From positions 1,797,761-1,861,760 of the forward strand of contig NW_020653993.1 of NCBI RefSeq assembly GCF_003589595.1: a stretch of 64,000 nt of DNA, in the 5' to 3' direction. The position numbers and the translations under genes are program-made. Under the pieces are notes generated by a model. That model ran no database searches, was not told the origin of the DNA, and saw nothing but the letters and a program-made list of their open reading frames with translations. Positions 44,392-55,563 of this stretch are shown here, piece after piece. This DNA comes from Hyposmocoma kahamanoa. Lineage: Eukaryota > Arthropoda > Insecta > Lepidoptera > Cosmopterigidae. How positions within the stretch are numbered: the stretch's first letter is position 1; the number at the start of each line of letters is the position of its first letter.

Positions 44392-44630
44392 TTTTTTTAT
44401 GATATAAAGTGACGGGACGGACAAGTGTGTGGTGTGAAGCGACGCTCTTGTCCAAAGCAGTTGCAGTGTAACTCAGAGTTTAAATAACAAAGATCTGACG
44501 TACACTGCAATTGCAACCCTGAGACATTAGTTGACAAGTCCCATGTGCCTGTAATTTCACCAGCACCCTTACCCTTTAAAACCGGATTGCGGTAATGCTC
44601 ACATTACTGCATGGCGGCAGAAATCGAGCA
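44392..44630 (-). repeat. Family A copy
   Basis: TTTTTTTATGATATAAAGTGACGG at the left to TGCATGGCGGCAGAAATC; the last ~60 bases of the body are missing. Confidence 0.7.
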
Positions 44631-45030
44631 GTTTCTAGTGTCTACTGGAGTTTTTAAACAAACGCACGTTCATTGGTTGTGAAGTTACATTTCCATATCA
44701 AAGTAGAACCAAATTTTATTTGTATGAAAAGTGCTTTCCTCTGAAATTTTGCATTACGAGTTTAATCAAAAAATTGTCGTAAGCTACGCAGACAAAACCT
44801 TGTTTTTGAGAAACGTTAATCCCGTTAATGTCATCGGAGGTAGTGCAGTTTACGTTTGGTTTCCGGCCATAAAACTACACCCTGAATTTAGAATAGAATA
44901 CGAATGCTTTCATTGAAATGTTCTCATTAACAAATTTATTTGTGACTGCGATATTGGCCTGATTGGATAGTTTCTTCTCAACTCTTGCCTCCTACGGCGA
45001 CAATCAATTAAATAATATATAATAAAATCA
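44631..45030. other. Unrecognised 61-codon frame region
   Basis: A frame at 44731-44916 (+) is open but unrecognised. Nothing else was seen. Confidence 0.3.
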
Positions 45031-45246
45031 GCAGTAGAGCTCCTTGTGAAAGAGTATGTCGAGGGAAGTATTGCCACCTTAATTATTTCTGCCGCCTATC
45101 AGTAATGTGAGCATTACTGTGTGCCCCTAAGATCTTTGCGATTTAAAGCTCTGAGTGGCACTGCAATTATTATGGATAGGCGTGTTGCTTACCACCAGAC
45201 TCATGATTTGTCCGTCCCATCACTCGTTATTATAAAATAAAAATTG
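45031..45246 (+). repeat. Family A with A-rich tail
   Basis: GCAGTAGAGCTCCTTGTGAAAG starts the copy. The CCGGTTTTGAAGGGTAAGG segment is deleted. It ends CCCATCACTCGTTATTATAA and AATAAAAA. Confidence 0.7.
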
Positions 45247-45254
45247 AAATATAT

Positions 45255-45312
45255 AAGGTGGCAGTACTACCCTGGGCAAGCTCTTTCATAAGGAGATCTA
45301 CTGCTACTAAAA
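45255..45312 (-). repeat. Family A fragment
   Basis: AAGGTGGCAGTACTACCCTGG to ATCTACTGCTAC, directly beside the previous copy in the opposite orientation. Confidence 0.6.
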
Positions 45313-45326
45313 TGGCGCCCTGTATT

Positions 45327-45554
45327 CATTGACTTACAATTATATAGACGTCGGGTCCGCGCTAAAAAGTGTCCGCACTTGTAAGGCGCTAAAATCGTAT
45401 ACAGAGCGCCAAACTCCGCTTTAGTCTTCATTTGTTCGACTGACAGCGCGATACTGCGATGACATTACAATTTAAATTTCGAATAGGTTGACTTGGGACA
45501 TTTTTTTCGTGGTTTTTGTATTAGACCCGTCGTCCATTTATTTGTAAGTCAATG
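45327..45554 (+). mobile_element. 8-bp-TSD MITE, short form (M8)
   Basis: 228 bases; the exact duplication CCTGTATT lies at 45319-45326 and 45555-45562. Confidence 0.85.
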
Positions 45555-45562
45555 CCTGTATT

Positions 45563-46104
45563 ACTGAATTCCGTTTATTCCATTTTTAAATTTTGTGAAA
45601 TAATTTTGATTATTCTCAACCAGTCTTACTGTTTATACGTAATCTATGTTCCCCAAGTACGTACTCTGTCATAATACAAAGCACCACTTAATAGTTAAGG
45701 TCGCAATTACGATGTTTATGCGGGTACCTATTTAATATTGCCAGAATAATCCTTAATACGTGTTGGTAGAGTTCATTTTGGGGGAGGTTTTGTAAATTTA
45801 TTAGAGGTATTAATATCAAAATTTAGCTGACGTTGTGAAATTAATGTGTTATTTATTGACAGTGTAATAAAGTACACTTTTAAGAATTTCACATAAAAGG
45901 TGATTGAAAACTTACTGAACCCTGGATTCACCAAACGCGCTGAAGTTAACTCCACTTCTTACATTCTGGCAAGTCGTAGTTCAAGCAAAGTAATTAAATG
46001 CTACAATGTAAGATATCATAAAAGAGAACATAATAAATACTATCTCTAATTCAAATAATCGTTATTTCATTATTATAATGGAGCTTGAAATAGTCATATG
46101 GATT
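45563..46104. other. AT-rich stretch, nothing recognised
   Basis: No features. Confidence 0.35.
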
Positions 46105-46172
46105 AAACTCTACTGCTCATTCGTAAGACAGATTCCCCTGAGAAGAACATACACTACGGGTTGTTCTTTGTA
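46105..46172 (-). repeat. LINE family J 3' UTR fragment
   Basis: TACTGCTCATTCG, CCTGAGAAGAACA and GGTTGTTCTTTG match the 3' UTR of the family J copy at 41938-41985. Confidence 0.45.
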
Positions 46173-46204
46173 AATATACAAATTGTACACATTTATCGTT
46201 TAAC

Positions 46205-46350
46205 ATCATAGATCGAGATTACCTGCAAGAGCCAAACGGGTCATTATCATGGATTTCTGTCATCTTAGTACGCAAAAGCTATATAATAACAATATAAAGT
46301 TTTTGTTTCACTATAGTTGTAAACGACGCGAATCACAAATGTTGTGTATC
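46205..46350 (+). repeat. Repeat shared with 19114-19260
   Basis: Same orientation and block order as the copy at 19.1 kb; family unidentified. Confidence 0.6.
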
Positions 46351-47999
46351 AATGAAAATTATTTATAGAAGCATATACGTTGCTCTTTAAATGAATTTAT
46401 GACTTTGGGAAAACAATTTATTATATAATGTATTTTTAAAAATATATAGTAATAGGATATACACATTACTATACCGTGTGAAAATATAATTTCTAAAAAT
46501 TTTTTTGACTATAGAAAAAAATCACAAACTTACCTCGAAACTTTACAACAAAACTGGAATTTTTTGTAAATAATTTTCAGACGAAAGCTCTTAATTTTTA
46601 GAGCAAGGCAATTATCGCAATTAAACTTTATACTCGTATATGAACTATTGCAAAAATATACTTTTCAACTATAATAAACTTTTCAATTGAATACGAACAA
46701 AGCATTCCGTTTCATAATTCGAACTTTGTTCGTAATCGGAGCAAAAAACAGTTTTAATTTGGCATAGTAGCACTTTGTTTCTGCGAGAAAAACAACGTAT
46801 CTCATATTTTATTGCATTTTCATCTAGTTATTATTGGTACTGTAGTAAATTTCAAAAAGTGTTTTATGCTATTGTTGCATAATAAGGGTTTTTAAGGTTC
46901 AGAACCGTGTTTAGGACTTGAGGCTTTGTCGAGTAGCCTAAGTAATACGTACGAGATTTTAAGACCTAATTATGTGATTTTAACATATAATACTTTGTTT
47001 ACTTTGTTGTTGAGTAAATAAAATAATGAAACACGACCAACATTTAATGAATATTTTATTAACAATCCATGACAATAAAAGAAAGCTACACAAACGCTAG
47101 GAAACAAAAAAAACCAAAGAAATGAAAAATGGAAGTGACCAAGTACATACCGCTTATATTTTAACCAATAAATTTTTTATATAGCTTTATGGCCCAATTG
47201 CTAGACCTTTAGGCCAATTTAAGCAATCAGGAGGCAATCAAGTGTTTGTAAAGCATCATATTTGGTATTTTATTAGCAACAAAATACGACGTTCTTTTTT
47301 TGAAATTTTTTTGTGATGTGGTTTATGAAATTGTAATAGTTAAATTACAGAAGCAAAAAATATTGTTTTCACCTCACTAGCTCCAAAAGGCTTTCTTTCT
47401 CATCAGAAATTTGCGCGCAAAAAACCTTAATTGCACGCTAGTGTGGAAAAAATTTATGAAATCCGAACTTGACTGGACTGTGGTGCACCTAACTTTTTAT
47501 TTCGATGAAAAAACAAAGAAAGGCACGTTCAAGTACACGATTAGTTATTTATTTAACATAAATCCGTTGGAATATTTTATTCTTATTATTGTTGACGTAA
47601 AATTGACAATGATAACTAATTGAAAATATAAATATTGACGTATCTGTTATTTAGTTTTACATATTTGGAAATTATTTTAATGCAATTTCATTATTATCTC
47701 ATTACTTCTAGTTCTATAAATTAAAATCCTATCATATCTTTAGCCAACTTACCATTTCTATGATCCTAGGAATTTCATAAACCACGTTTTGAATAGCTCA
47801 ATAGTAATTAATACACACCTATGCGTTTCTGATTGATTTCACATTATGTGACACTGCACATATTATTATTTATTTTTTATCAGTATTTATGTAGTTGTGT
47901 AAGATTTATATTCATTTTGAATTATTGTTATAATATATCGTACACTTATATAGTAATCTATAAATTATTATGATACTTAAATTGTTCTCCCTTTCCTTT
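46351..47999. other. Long AT-rich stretch, nothing recognised
   Basis: A 70-codon frame at 47411-47623 (+) is unrecognised. No repeat ends were found. Confidence 0.4.
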
Positions 48000-48295
48000 T
48001 ATTTTATTTTTATTTGTATGTTGATATACCCACATCCGTGCGATATCGACCAAGGTTGCCAACTGAAAATCAGCGCGGGGTATACTTTGCCCTGCAAATG
48101 CTGAGGTGGTGATCTATTCGACGGGGCATGCATAGTAGCATACAACGTTTATTGTTTTTTGTCAATCCTGATTTTTACTCTGTTTCTTTTTTATATTTTT
48201 TATTTTTTTGTTTCATGTTTTTTTTTAACTGCTTACTTTTTATGTATTTGCCTTCGTCGAATAAATGATTTTCTATTCTATTCTATTCTATTCTA
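48000..48295 (+). repeat. LINE 3' UTR with TTCTA-repeat tail
   Basis: A T-rich 3' region with TACCCACATCCGTGCGATATC ends in GAATAAATGATTTTCTATTC and five TTCTA units (48271-48295), a tail form I associate with lepidopteran LINEs. Confidence 0.55.
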
Positions 48296-48696
48296 ATTGT
48301 AGCAAAATAATTCCAATTATCACTTAATCACACAAAATTATAATTACAAGCAAGAATAAAAATTGATGACGTGCAAACTCTGAACGCAACCGAGGGCAAA
48401 CTTTTTGTATAAAAACTAATGTTTTATAGTTCAACTGTTTTTCTTTCATCTACCATTTTCTTCGTTATAGTGATGTGAAAAATTATGTGTTTCGTTCGGC
48501 ACCAAAGTTGTTCTGCGTCTCGTGCTTTAAAACCCTCACTTCTCTCGTGTCAAACTTAACTTTCTTCGCTTGCTCAGGTTGCAGTACAAGCACTAGCGTC
48601 AAACAATAACTTTGCAGCCTTGCATAACAAAAAAACTATTTTTAATGACTTTTACTCCTCGCTATAGATCACAGTTATCATCTCAACTTGATTGAT
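48296..48696. other. No recognised feature
   Basis: Nothing recognised. Confidence 0.35.
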
Positions 48697-48830
48697 TGAT
48701 TTGGGATGGTTCTGCTACATACCAATGGCCAACTTGGATTCAATTGACGACCGCGCCAAGAGGCTTACAGGTGACTTGGAATTAGTGGAAGCGAAGCCAC
48801 AGAGCCTTGAACTCCGCAACATATTTTACA
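48697..48830 (+). pseudogene. LINE ORF2 C-terminal fragment (family R)
   Basis: The frame reads 'MANLDSIDDRAKRLTGDLEL' then 'KPQSLELRN', the same block (LD...RA..L..D, L.L.R) as the minus-strand copy at 33018-33209. It breaks off after about 40 codons. Confidence 0.55.
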
Positions 48831-48938
48831 GTCCGATGGGATTACACGATTTAATTCGACCTTTCCGTTTCCATCAACGGGGACTAGGTGTAGGCATAGT
48901 TTCCACCCTTATGTTGTGGATATGCAAGAAGCGAAAAT

Positions 48939-48994
48939 TCAAAATCGGAACGCAGTAATGCTTACATTATTCTTCGTCGGCAGAAATAGGTAAG
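48939..48994 (-). repeat. Family A fragment
   Basis: AAAATCGGAACGCAGTAATGC to CGGCAGAAATAGGTAAG. Confidence 0.6.
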
Positions 48995-49535
48995 AAAGCT
49001 ACGACGAGTAACAGTAACGTTTTTTCACGCCAATCATTTAAAAGTCCATAAACTCTTAAGCATGATGACATTAAATCTAGTGTACCAAAGCCAGCATACT
49101 AAATTGGTGTTAAAATTGCGGATAAATTTCGCCACTGGCTCCGTTCATGAATAATAATGGCCGCCATTTTGAAAAGCGACATCTGGCGTTGATCCAAGCG
49201 AATATAAAATAGAACTTGCATGACAAAATTGTTGCAAGTTTTTTATTTACATAACTGACATTGAGAATCATCATTGCCATGAATAAACGGACATGAATGA
49301 GGAAATTGATGCGAATGAAGGAGGTGAAAAGGAGAGAGGTGAAGAAGTGGAAGTTCCCTGCCTGCAGACTTGTTGGTGACGATAAAGCCGATGAGATCGA
49401 CGAAAGAGCATGCACATCTAATGAGAAACTAAAGCAAGAGGTATATAGTCCGGACCCTTTATTCGGCCTCAAGCTTCCACCTGTACGACTATCAAGCCGT
49501 AAGAGTTTCTAGCGATAAAATGAGTTGTATTTTTT
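48995..49535. other. Unrecognised stretch with opposing open frames
   Basis: A 120-codon minus frame (49110-49472) and a 71-codon plus frame (49297-49512, Lys/Glu-rich) overlap. No domain is visible in either. Confidence 0.3.
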
Positions 49536-50045
49536 TCAACTAGAGGATGTAATTGCGTGTTGACTCGACTCGGTGTCTGACAGAGTATTCGCAAGTCGCG
49601 AGAACCGACATTTCACCGAGTTGTGTACGACCGGCCGGCCTACGGCGACTCGAGTGCGCTCCGAAGGTTGCCGGACCGACCGAATGAGAATAAGTAGCCG
49701 ATGCTCTGTATGATTCAAAGGTTTGACTCGGCGGGACAGGTACCGAAAATAAAAAAGTAGCTCGAGTAGACTCGTTGTGGGAGTAACTCGAATTAAATAA
49801 CTGGACTCGTCCATAGCTAAGAGCTTCCGTCGACATACCTGTAGAAGGTAGCCCAACGCGAGATGCAAACTTTGGCAAGCCAAATTCGCTGGTCCTCTTG
49901 ATTTTATTACCCCAGCCGAAAGTCTTCCCTCACGGGCACAAGTTGGTCGATGTAGAGAGATGATGATGTAGTGAGATGTAGAGACAACATGGTAAAATAG
50001 GGATATATCAATTTGACTCAAAACCATTATTCTTGCATCCTCCAC
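49536..50045 (-). other. GC-richer island with two overlapping minus frames
   Basis: The stretch is clearly richer in CG dinucleotides than its surroundings. It keeps a 169-codon frame (49536-50045) and a 112-codon frame (49540-49878) open on the minus strand, both Arg/Ser-rich without recognisable domains. Many CTCGAGT/ACTCGAG-like motifs recur. It could be the 5' region of a retroelement (one is present downstream at 50165) or a 5' exon/CpG promoter; I cannot tell. Confidence 0.3.
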
Positions 50046-50164
50046 GCGAAGTATGTATCACTTGCTCTCATGCCCACTGTGTCCGACCGGTTGCGCCCGC
50101 GAAGACCGGCTAAAGGCAACAGATAGGGGCATAGAGGTGGCTGCATTAACTCGACAAGAAGAAG

Positions 50165-50445
50165 AATCTAAATTATGTCTATTCACTCTCGCCTTGAAAA
50201 TACTCAAGTTATAGCGTTCAGAGAATATGTCTGCAAACAAGGTATTCTACACCATAGTCGTTCGCCATATAAATGTTGAAGTGTAATACTTCGTGTGAAT
50301 CCTTGGAATATCCACAACATAACTGTACTCCCCCGATAATGAAAAGCTGAAGGCGGAATAAACCGTGCAATTTCATCGCATACTCTCCGTGAAATATCCT
50401 GTAGAATACTGAAAAGCAGGCAACTTCTAGGACTTATTACTATTG
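50165..50445 (-). pseudogene. LINE ORF2 C-terminus (family R)
   Basis: The reverse strand reads 'CFSVFYRIFHGEYAMKLHGL' and, after frameshifts, 'LFADIFSERYNLSIFKARVN' near 50170-50225. This is the FYRI.HGE...P.RY(N/D)...FK..VN ending of a widespread insect LINE ORF2. At least two frameshifts lie between the two blocks. It is followed downstream on the minus strand by nothing clearly belonging to it. Confidence 0.7.
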
Positions 50446-50452
50446 CTATTCT

Positions 50453-50696
50453 GTTTTTTTTTTTCATTATATCTAAGTGACGGGACGAACATGTTGCACG
50501 CCTGATGGTGAGCAACACACCTATCAATAACATTTGCAATACCATTCAGAGCTTTAAATCACAAAGATTGTTGATAGTGAAGTTGACACGTCCCATGTGC
50601 CTGTAATTTCACCAGGACCCGTACTCTTCAAAACCGGAACGCAGTATTTCTCTGAACGAACTCTTTGACAAGGAACTCTACTGCTACATGGGGCGC
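50453..50696 (-). repeat. Family A copy with internal deletion
   Basis: TTTTTTTTTCATTATATC and AGTGACGGGACG at the left; the segment containing CACATTACTGCTTGGCGGC is missing. It ends AAGGAACTCTACTGCTAC. Confidence 0.7.
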
Positions 50697-50841
50697 ACTA
50701 TAACTTTCCGGAATGAATAACAAAAAAATACTATAAATGGTCAGAAATAAATTTATTGTATCTCTAAATATTCTCCGTTAGCGTTAATGCACTTTTTCAT
50801 ACGATCAATTGAATTTAATCGATTGAATTGAATTGAATGAA

Positions 50842-51180
50842 TCAATTTTGAAAACATTTATGCTTCTCCTCCGTGACAATTTCTGAAACATATTTTTCAT
50901 ACTCTTCGATAGCCTGTTCAGGTGATGAAAATCGTTGATCGCGTAACTGGTTCTTAATTTTTGGAAATAAATAAAAGTCATAAGGTGCCAGGTCGGGACT
51001 GTACGCGGGATGGCTCATAAGGACAACGTTGTTCAAATTCAAAAATTCATTTGTCTGTCTGTCTGAGAATTGGCATTATCGTGGTGCAAGATAATATGGT
51101 GTTTACGGTTACTTTTACGGAGTTTGTCAATAAATCCCAGCAAACAAATGGTCGTGTATCTAATCACTATTCACGAAACA
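50842..51180 (-). pseudogene. mariner-type transposase fragment
   Basis: The reverse strand encodes the C-terminal catalytic part of a Tc1/mariner (DD34D) transposase. One frame has 'FIDKLRKSNRKHHIILHHDN', containing the second catalytic Asp in HHDNA (about 51070-51090). A shifted frame (50842-51042) has 'HPAYSPDLAPYDFYLFPKIK', containing the third Asp in the SPDLAP block. A frameshift at about 51043-51060 and a CTGT simple repeat separate them. The N-terminal DNA-binding and first catalytic Asp region is missing, so the protein could not cut or paste DNA. Terminal inverted repeats were not found. Confidence 0.75.
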
Positions 51181-51303
51181 ACGATTCTCCAAAGTAAGAA
51201 TCGGTAGCCAGTGTCCAGTTTTATTTAAAAAAGGTGCAATCATCCGCTTAGAGGCACTTTGCACGCGCGCCACTTTGGTTGGTTTCGGCTCATTTCGGCC
51301 ATA

Positions 51304-51428
51304 GACGCACACATAGGGAACCATAAATTACACTCTCACGAGAGAAATAGACGTGTGCCATGAAAATATGTCTCCCAGCCCGAGAATCGAACCCGGGATC
51401 TCTGCGTGGCAGACTAGTATGATCACCA
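51304..51428 (-). repeat. SINE B fragment
   Basis: Reverse strand has the B box GGTTCGATTCTCGGGCTGGG, then TATTTCTCTCGTGAGAGTGTAATTTATGG. The tail is missing. Confidence 0.7.
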
Positions 51429-51506
51429 GTCACATGCTGTACAAATAGGTACCATAAATTAGGGAAAAAAGAAGTTTAATTTTTCTTTGTAAAAATTCCT
51501 AAAAAT

Positions 51507-51580
51507 AATTCCTTCAATTCGACGCGACTCGAACCAGAATCTGTTGCCTCATCGTGGCTACCGCTCGTGTGTACCACGAT
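51507..51580 (-). repeat. tRNA-like SINE fragment
   Basis: ATTCCTTCAATTCGACGCGACTCGAACCAG resembles the left arm at 42510-42540 (B box GGTTCGAGTCGCG on the reverse strand). Confidence 0.35.
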
Positions 51581-51929
51581 GAAAAGAATTTACTAAGTAA
51601 CTTTCATTCTGACATTATTATTTACTACATAATTATTATATACATTTTATATATAATGGTGGCGCTATTTTGGTTGTGAGTAGTCCAAAAGACGGCCACC
51701 ATGCGAGAGAAACTAAACGATGCCTTCCTTCGATTTGTTGACGGTATATGGTTGATTGGAACACAAACAAAAACACCTCGAGTTCAGTTTCGCGTGTGGA
51801 TACAGTGAGTGTGGTTTGTGTGAAAAAAATGAGTGACAATAGTAACGCCAAAACGAATCGCAATGAAGGTAGTTGTCGACAGCACAAGAGGGTAGACAAA
51901 TATGTCTGGTCTTAAAGCTGTCACCGTCC
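51581..51929. other. Probable upstream part of fragment G
   Basis: Contains ATGGTGGCGCTATTTTGG and GACGGCCACCATGCGAGAG, partly self-complementary. No separate element was resolved. Confidence 0.3.
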
Positions 51930-52060
51930 AGTCAACCCGTGACCATGGAGCGTGCAACCGTTCCTAAATATCGGGAAAATAAAAAGAAGTCATACCGTGG
52001 TAAGAAACCTGATATTAGTAATAATCATTTAGTGAATAACCACGAAAGTCTTAAAATCTT
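51930..52060 (+). repeat. Palindrome-related fragment G
   Basis: It is the inverse of 37902-38031, including CAACCCGTGACCATGGAGCG, AAATATCGGGAAAATAAAAA and ACCACGAAAGTCTTAAAATC. Confidence 0.65.
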
Positions 52061-52069
52061 AATATTAAA

Positions 52070-52281
52070 ATTTCAATCAATGTGCTGCCATCTAGCGGTT
52101 CATTGCTAAACGACGACGGGGTATAATCTTTAGTTTCATTTCTTGTAAAAAAAAATTATACCGAGAAACAGAAAATTGAAAATTTATTAAAATAAGACTG
52201 TCCGATGATATGAAATACCACCACGGGCAATATTTATGGTGCGGCTATCATTTTTGTATTTCAAAACAATAAGGCATTTTT
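52070..52281 (+). repeat. Family X repeat, left part
   Basis: GTGCTGCCATCTAGCGGTTC, AACGACGACGG and AAACAGAAAATTGAAAATTT align with 60190-60340. It is interrupted by T element copy 2. Confidence 0.65.
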
Positions 52282-52285
52282 ATAA

Positions 52286-52890
52286 CCGCTCACGCGATAC
52301 ATGCAGCCGTAGACGCATACCACACCTAGAGGTGCCGGTGATGATTTTATACCGATTTATCGGATATCGAAGTTATAACAGGTAAAAGAACTAATATTAA
52401 TTGCTACTTCGGTTACTACTCTAGCAAACCATGAAGTTTTTAATGCCTGGGTCTGTCATTTAAAAAAATAAACAACTTCAAAAATACGTCACGACAATCG
52501 TGTGTGTTATTGTTTGGGCTGGTGATTTCGGTGTTTATTTATTGAAAACATACCGTAAGTAGCTTTTTTTAAGTTTACCCTGAATATAAATGTTTATAAA
52601 CTATACTTTAAGGAGTAATTTCATGGTAAACGTTAGAACCACTCAAACGGAATATTATCATATTTACCCAAGTACACCAAAAATTTCATTAGTGCTTTTT
52701 AAGTGCAGGATTTGCGGAGTATTACTGCATTTTATTTGAGATGTTTTTGTTGGTAGTACGGAGGGTATTTATTTAGCAATGCAGAATAATAATTTTTATT
52801 TATAAAAACTTATATTTAAACTGAATGCTTTTCTAATTTGCGAAACCAAATAGCCACCATTTTTGTAGGTGGAGCGCATCGCGTGAGCGG
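52286..52890 (+). mobile_element. 605-bp inverted-repeat element T, copy 2
   Basis: The ends CCGCTCACGCGAT and ATCGCGTGAGCGG are intact. The interior is nearly identical to copy 1. The flanks (TATAA at left, TTAGAG at right) allow a TA duplication with one extra terminal base. A 38-codon frame from the ATG at 52623 is open. The element interrupts family X, so the insertion is younger than X. Confidence 0.8.
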
Positions 52891-52891
52891 T

Positions 52892-53045
52892 TAGAGAATT
52901 TGCACGAAAGAATGACACAACCATACCAATACAAAGCGAAAATGGCGGACTGAGCTCAGAGACGTCTTTCGAGACCTATAGTTGGCACGAGTCGGACGCT
53001 AACTAACCACTTCTACTGTATTTCAGTTCACTTCTGAAACAATAA
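52892..53045 (+). repeat. Family X repeat, right part
   Basis: GCGAAAATGGCGGACTGAGC and TAGTTGGCACGAGTCGGACG up to TACTGTATTTCAG align with 60400-60520. Confidence 0.65.
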
Positions 53046-54919
53046 TACCTTTGAACGAAACCGGTCTCGTAGCAAACCGGAGTGTTGAAAAATTTCGGGT
53101 CCTTGTCTCGCCCAGGAAGCAATTCTTGATAATGCAAGGTAACCAAAGTGTAGGTTCACTATTGCTCACTACAGTTTCCAGTTTATTAGGGTTTTACTAT
53201 GATTTTTCACAATAAATTAGCGCAGGCGCGGAGCATTTGTCGGCGAGATTTCACCTTAAACGAAAGCGAGACTGTTCCAGTGTGTCACTAATTGTGTGAC
53301 GTTGGCTCGCTTCTGTGTGCGAATAAAAGTATGTGCGGGAAAGGGATGGAACAAAAAAACAATTATTGATCCAATTATAACATTTCCAATACGATTCAAA
53401 TATTAAATAGTCCAAATTTTGCAAAGTAAAATCAAAATGCTATTTCGGTGCAACCATATAACAATTATGTACTTTATATTAAATTACATTTAATTTTAAA
53501 CATGAACATTCGTTACTCATTTATTATTTCTTGAAACTACACTTCCGTTTAATAGAACCACTTAGCCTTAACATTCGGTTCTTGGTTACATTCCTAACAT
53601 GAGTGCCGTAAATACAAATTAGGATCGTGGCACAACGCAACGTTTCTTAGCAGTTTCAAATGTATATGAAACCTTCGAAAATAGACTTCAACTTTAGTCT
53701 AAGACAATAAACATACACGCTCGATTGTAAACAAAACGTTTTAGCAAGGTACAAAACAATTTAGTCTTAAACAAAATAACGAAAAAAACAATCCAACGCC
53801 GCGCTGCCATCTTGAATTTAATGTAAAGTTAACTTTAAATTTTAAAGCTCATTTTTGACTACTACAATTTGAAAAGGTGTTCGTGCTGTTTCATAATAAT
53901 TGATCAAAATGGGAATGAAAAAAAAAGTTTTTGCAACAACTTCAATGAAGTGAAGTGAATAAAATGAAGACATGAGCAACTAGGTACATGTTCCAAGTTC
54001 CAAACAAAACACTATCAACAGTGATAGCGTTTTATTATAGGGTTGAATTTTGTCAACGAGTATCAATACCGTAGTGCAATAAACAGACGCGACATTCTAT
54101 ACTTGTTGGGAATGTGTTAAGCAGGTAGATAATATTGAGTGTTTGATATACCAATTATATATATATATCCATAGTTGGGGAATTACCGTAAAGCCCCTTG
54201 TAAAGTCGCTATTAGTTGCAGAATACATTTCACTTTGCTTTGACCCAGAGGCCTTCCGCTTACTATTTATAATTATTATATTACTAAAAAGAAAAACAAA
54301 TTAGTTAAAAGAAAAAAAATACAGTCGAGTTGTCGAAATCATTGAAGTAATATGTACTTTTCTTACTAATTATTATGTTATGTACTTTTCCTTGGGGAAA
54401 GGCAAAGATCTTTAGATCATGCTACCTCGTCTTTTTCATATTTTATAAATTTATATACGGTAATATTAACACTACTCTGTTATTGTGTAGTAAGAACACT
54501 CTGTTGCTTATTAATGTACGATATTGAAGTGTAGTGTCTTTACCGCACATCAGTGAAAGAAAGCGTTTGTATGGAACGCCCTATCTAGTAGGTACGCTAG
54601 TACATAGATATCGTTGAGTTTTTGCTAATATTTATAGAAAAATCAATCAACAAACTTACATAAAGAAAACAACCTAATAACGGCCACCGAACCATCAATT
54701 ATTCAATAAAATGTCAACGAGTTTACGCTATACTGTAGTCTAGGCTCTACTCTATAAGTAGAACTACTGGCTGAGTGAATAGAGTTTAGTATTTAGTATG
54801 TGTTTAAAAAAATAGGATAGAGAAAAGAACATCTAGGCAGATCTAGAAGTAGCCTAAAGAAGTAAATATGTGAAAAATACAATAAACATCTAATTTTGAA
54901 GTTAATCCCAGTTTATATT
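53046..54919. other. Long AT-rich stretch, nothing recognised
   Basis: Apart from a TATATATATAT run at about 54157-54168, no repeat or coding signal was recognised. Confidence 0.4.
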
Positions 54920-55078
54920 TATAAAGTACCTCTCGCTACGCAACCTAAGCTACCCCCTAGGCTACAAATGGTGAGATCGCCTTACAAGTGGTGTACGATC
55001 GCCTTACGTGAAAATTCCGATGTGAAAAATTTTTTATATTTTATTTTTGAAAAATCTCTGAGGGAATGGAAGATATAT
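54920..55078 (+). repeat. LTR end and leader of the 34.7-38.2 kb element
   Basis: TAAAGTACCTCTCGCTACGC, GATCGCCTTACAAGTGGTGT and CGCCTTACGTGAAAATTCC are the reverse complement of 37728-37878. No Gag follows, so this is a truncated second insertion in plus orientation. Confidence 0.7.
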
Positions 55079-55480
55079 ATAATATAACTAGGCCTACAAT
55101 ACTACATTTTCATTACAACTGAACGTATCAATAGCCAGGCTTTTTAAGCATTGATAAGATTTTTTTTGGTTGCCTTATAATCGGGTGATATTTGAGCCTA
55201 TCAGCGCTAAAGTCGTGTAACCCATTTTTTCTGAATATAACTTTAGATACTAATTTCATGAATTTTTATACATGGAATATAAAATAGTCATATCAAATAA
55301 AATTTCTTATCACCAAAAATAATAATTTAAAGTAATATTGTACGATAAAAAATTAACGTGTGTTACACCACTTTTGATAGCCTCATTTGTATAAGTATGT
55401 AGGTACGTTATAAGTAAAAGTTTGTCAGCTTTGTTACGAGCATCGACAGTCGCGCTGCAACTGTGTTTCTAAATATTGTA
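55079..55480. other. AT-rich stretch, nothing recognised
   Basis: No features. Confidence 0.35.
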
Positions 55481-55563
55481 TGAAAATTAATAGTGGCGTG
55501 GTTGTAACGCCACAGTGGTGCCACTGTGGCGGTTGTAACGCCACAGTTGTGGCGCTTCTATAG
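55481..55563. repeat. GTAACGCCACAG short repeat
   Basis: GGTTGTAACGCCACAG occurs twice (about 55500 and 55533) with an inverse CCACTGTGGC between. Flanking sequence resembles 61011-61045. Confidence 0.6.
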
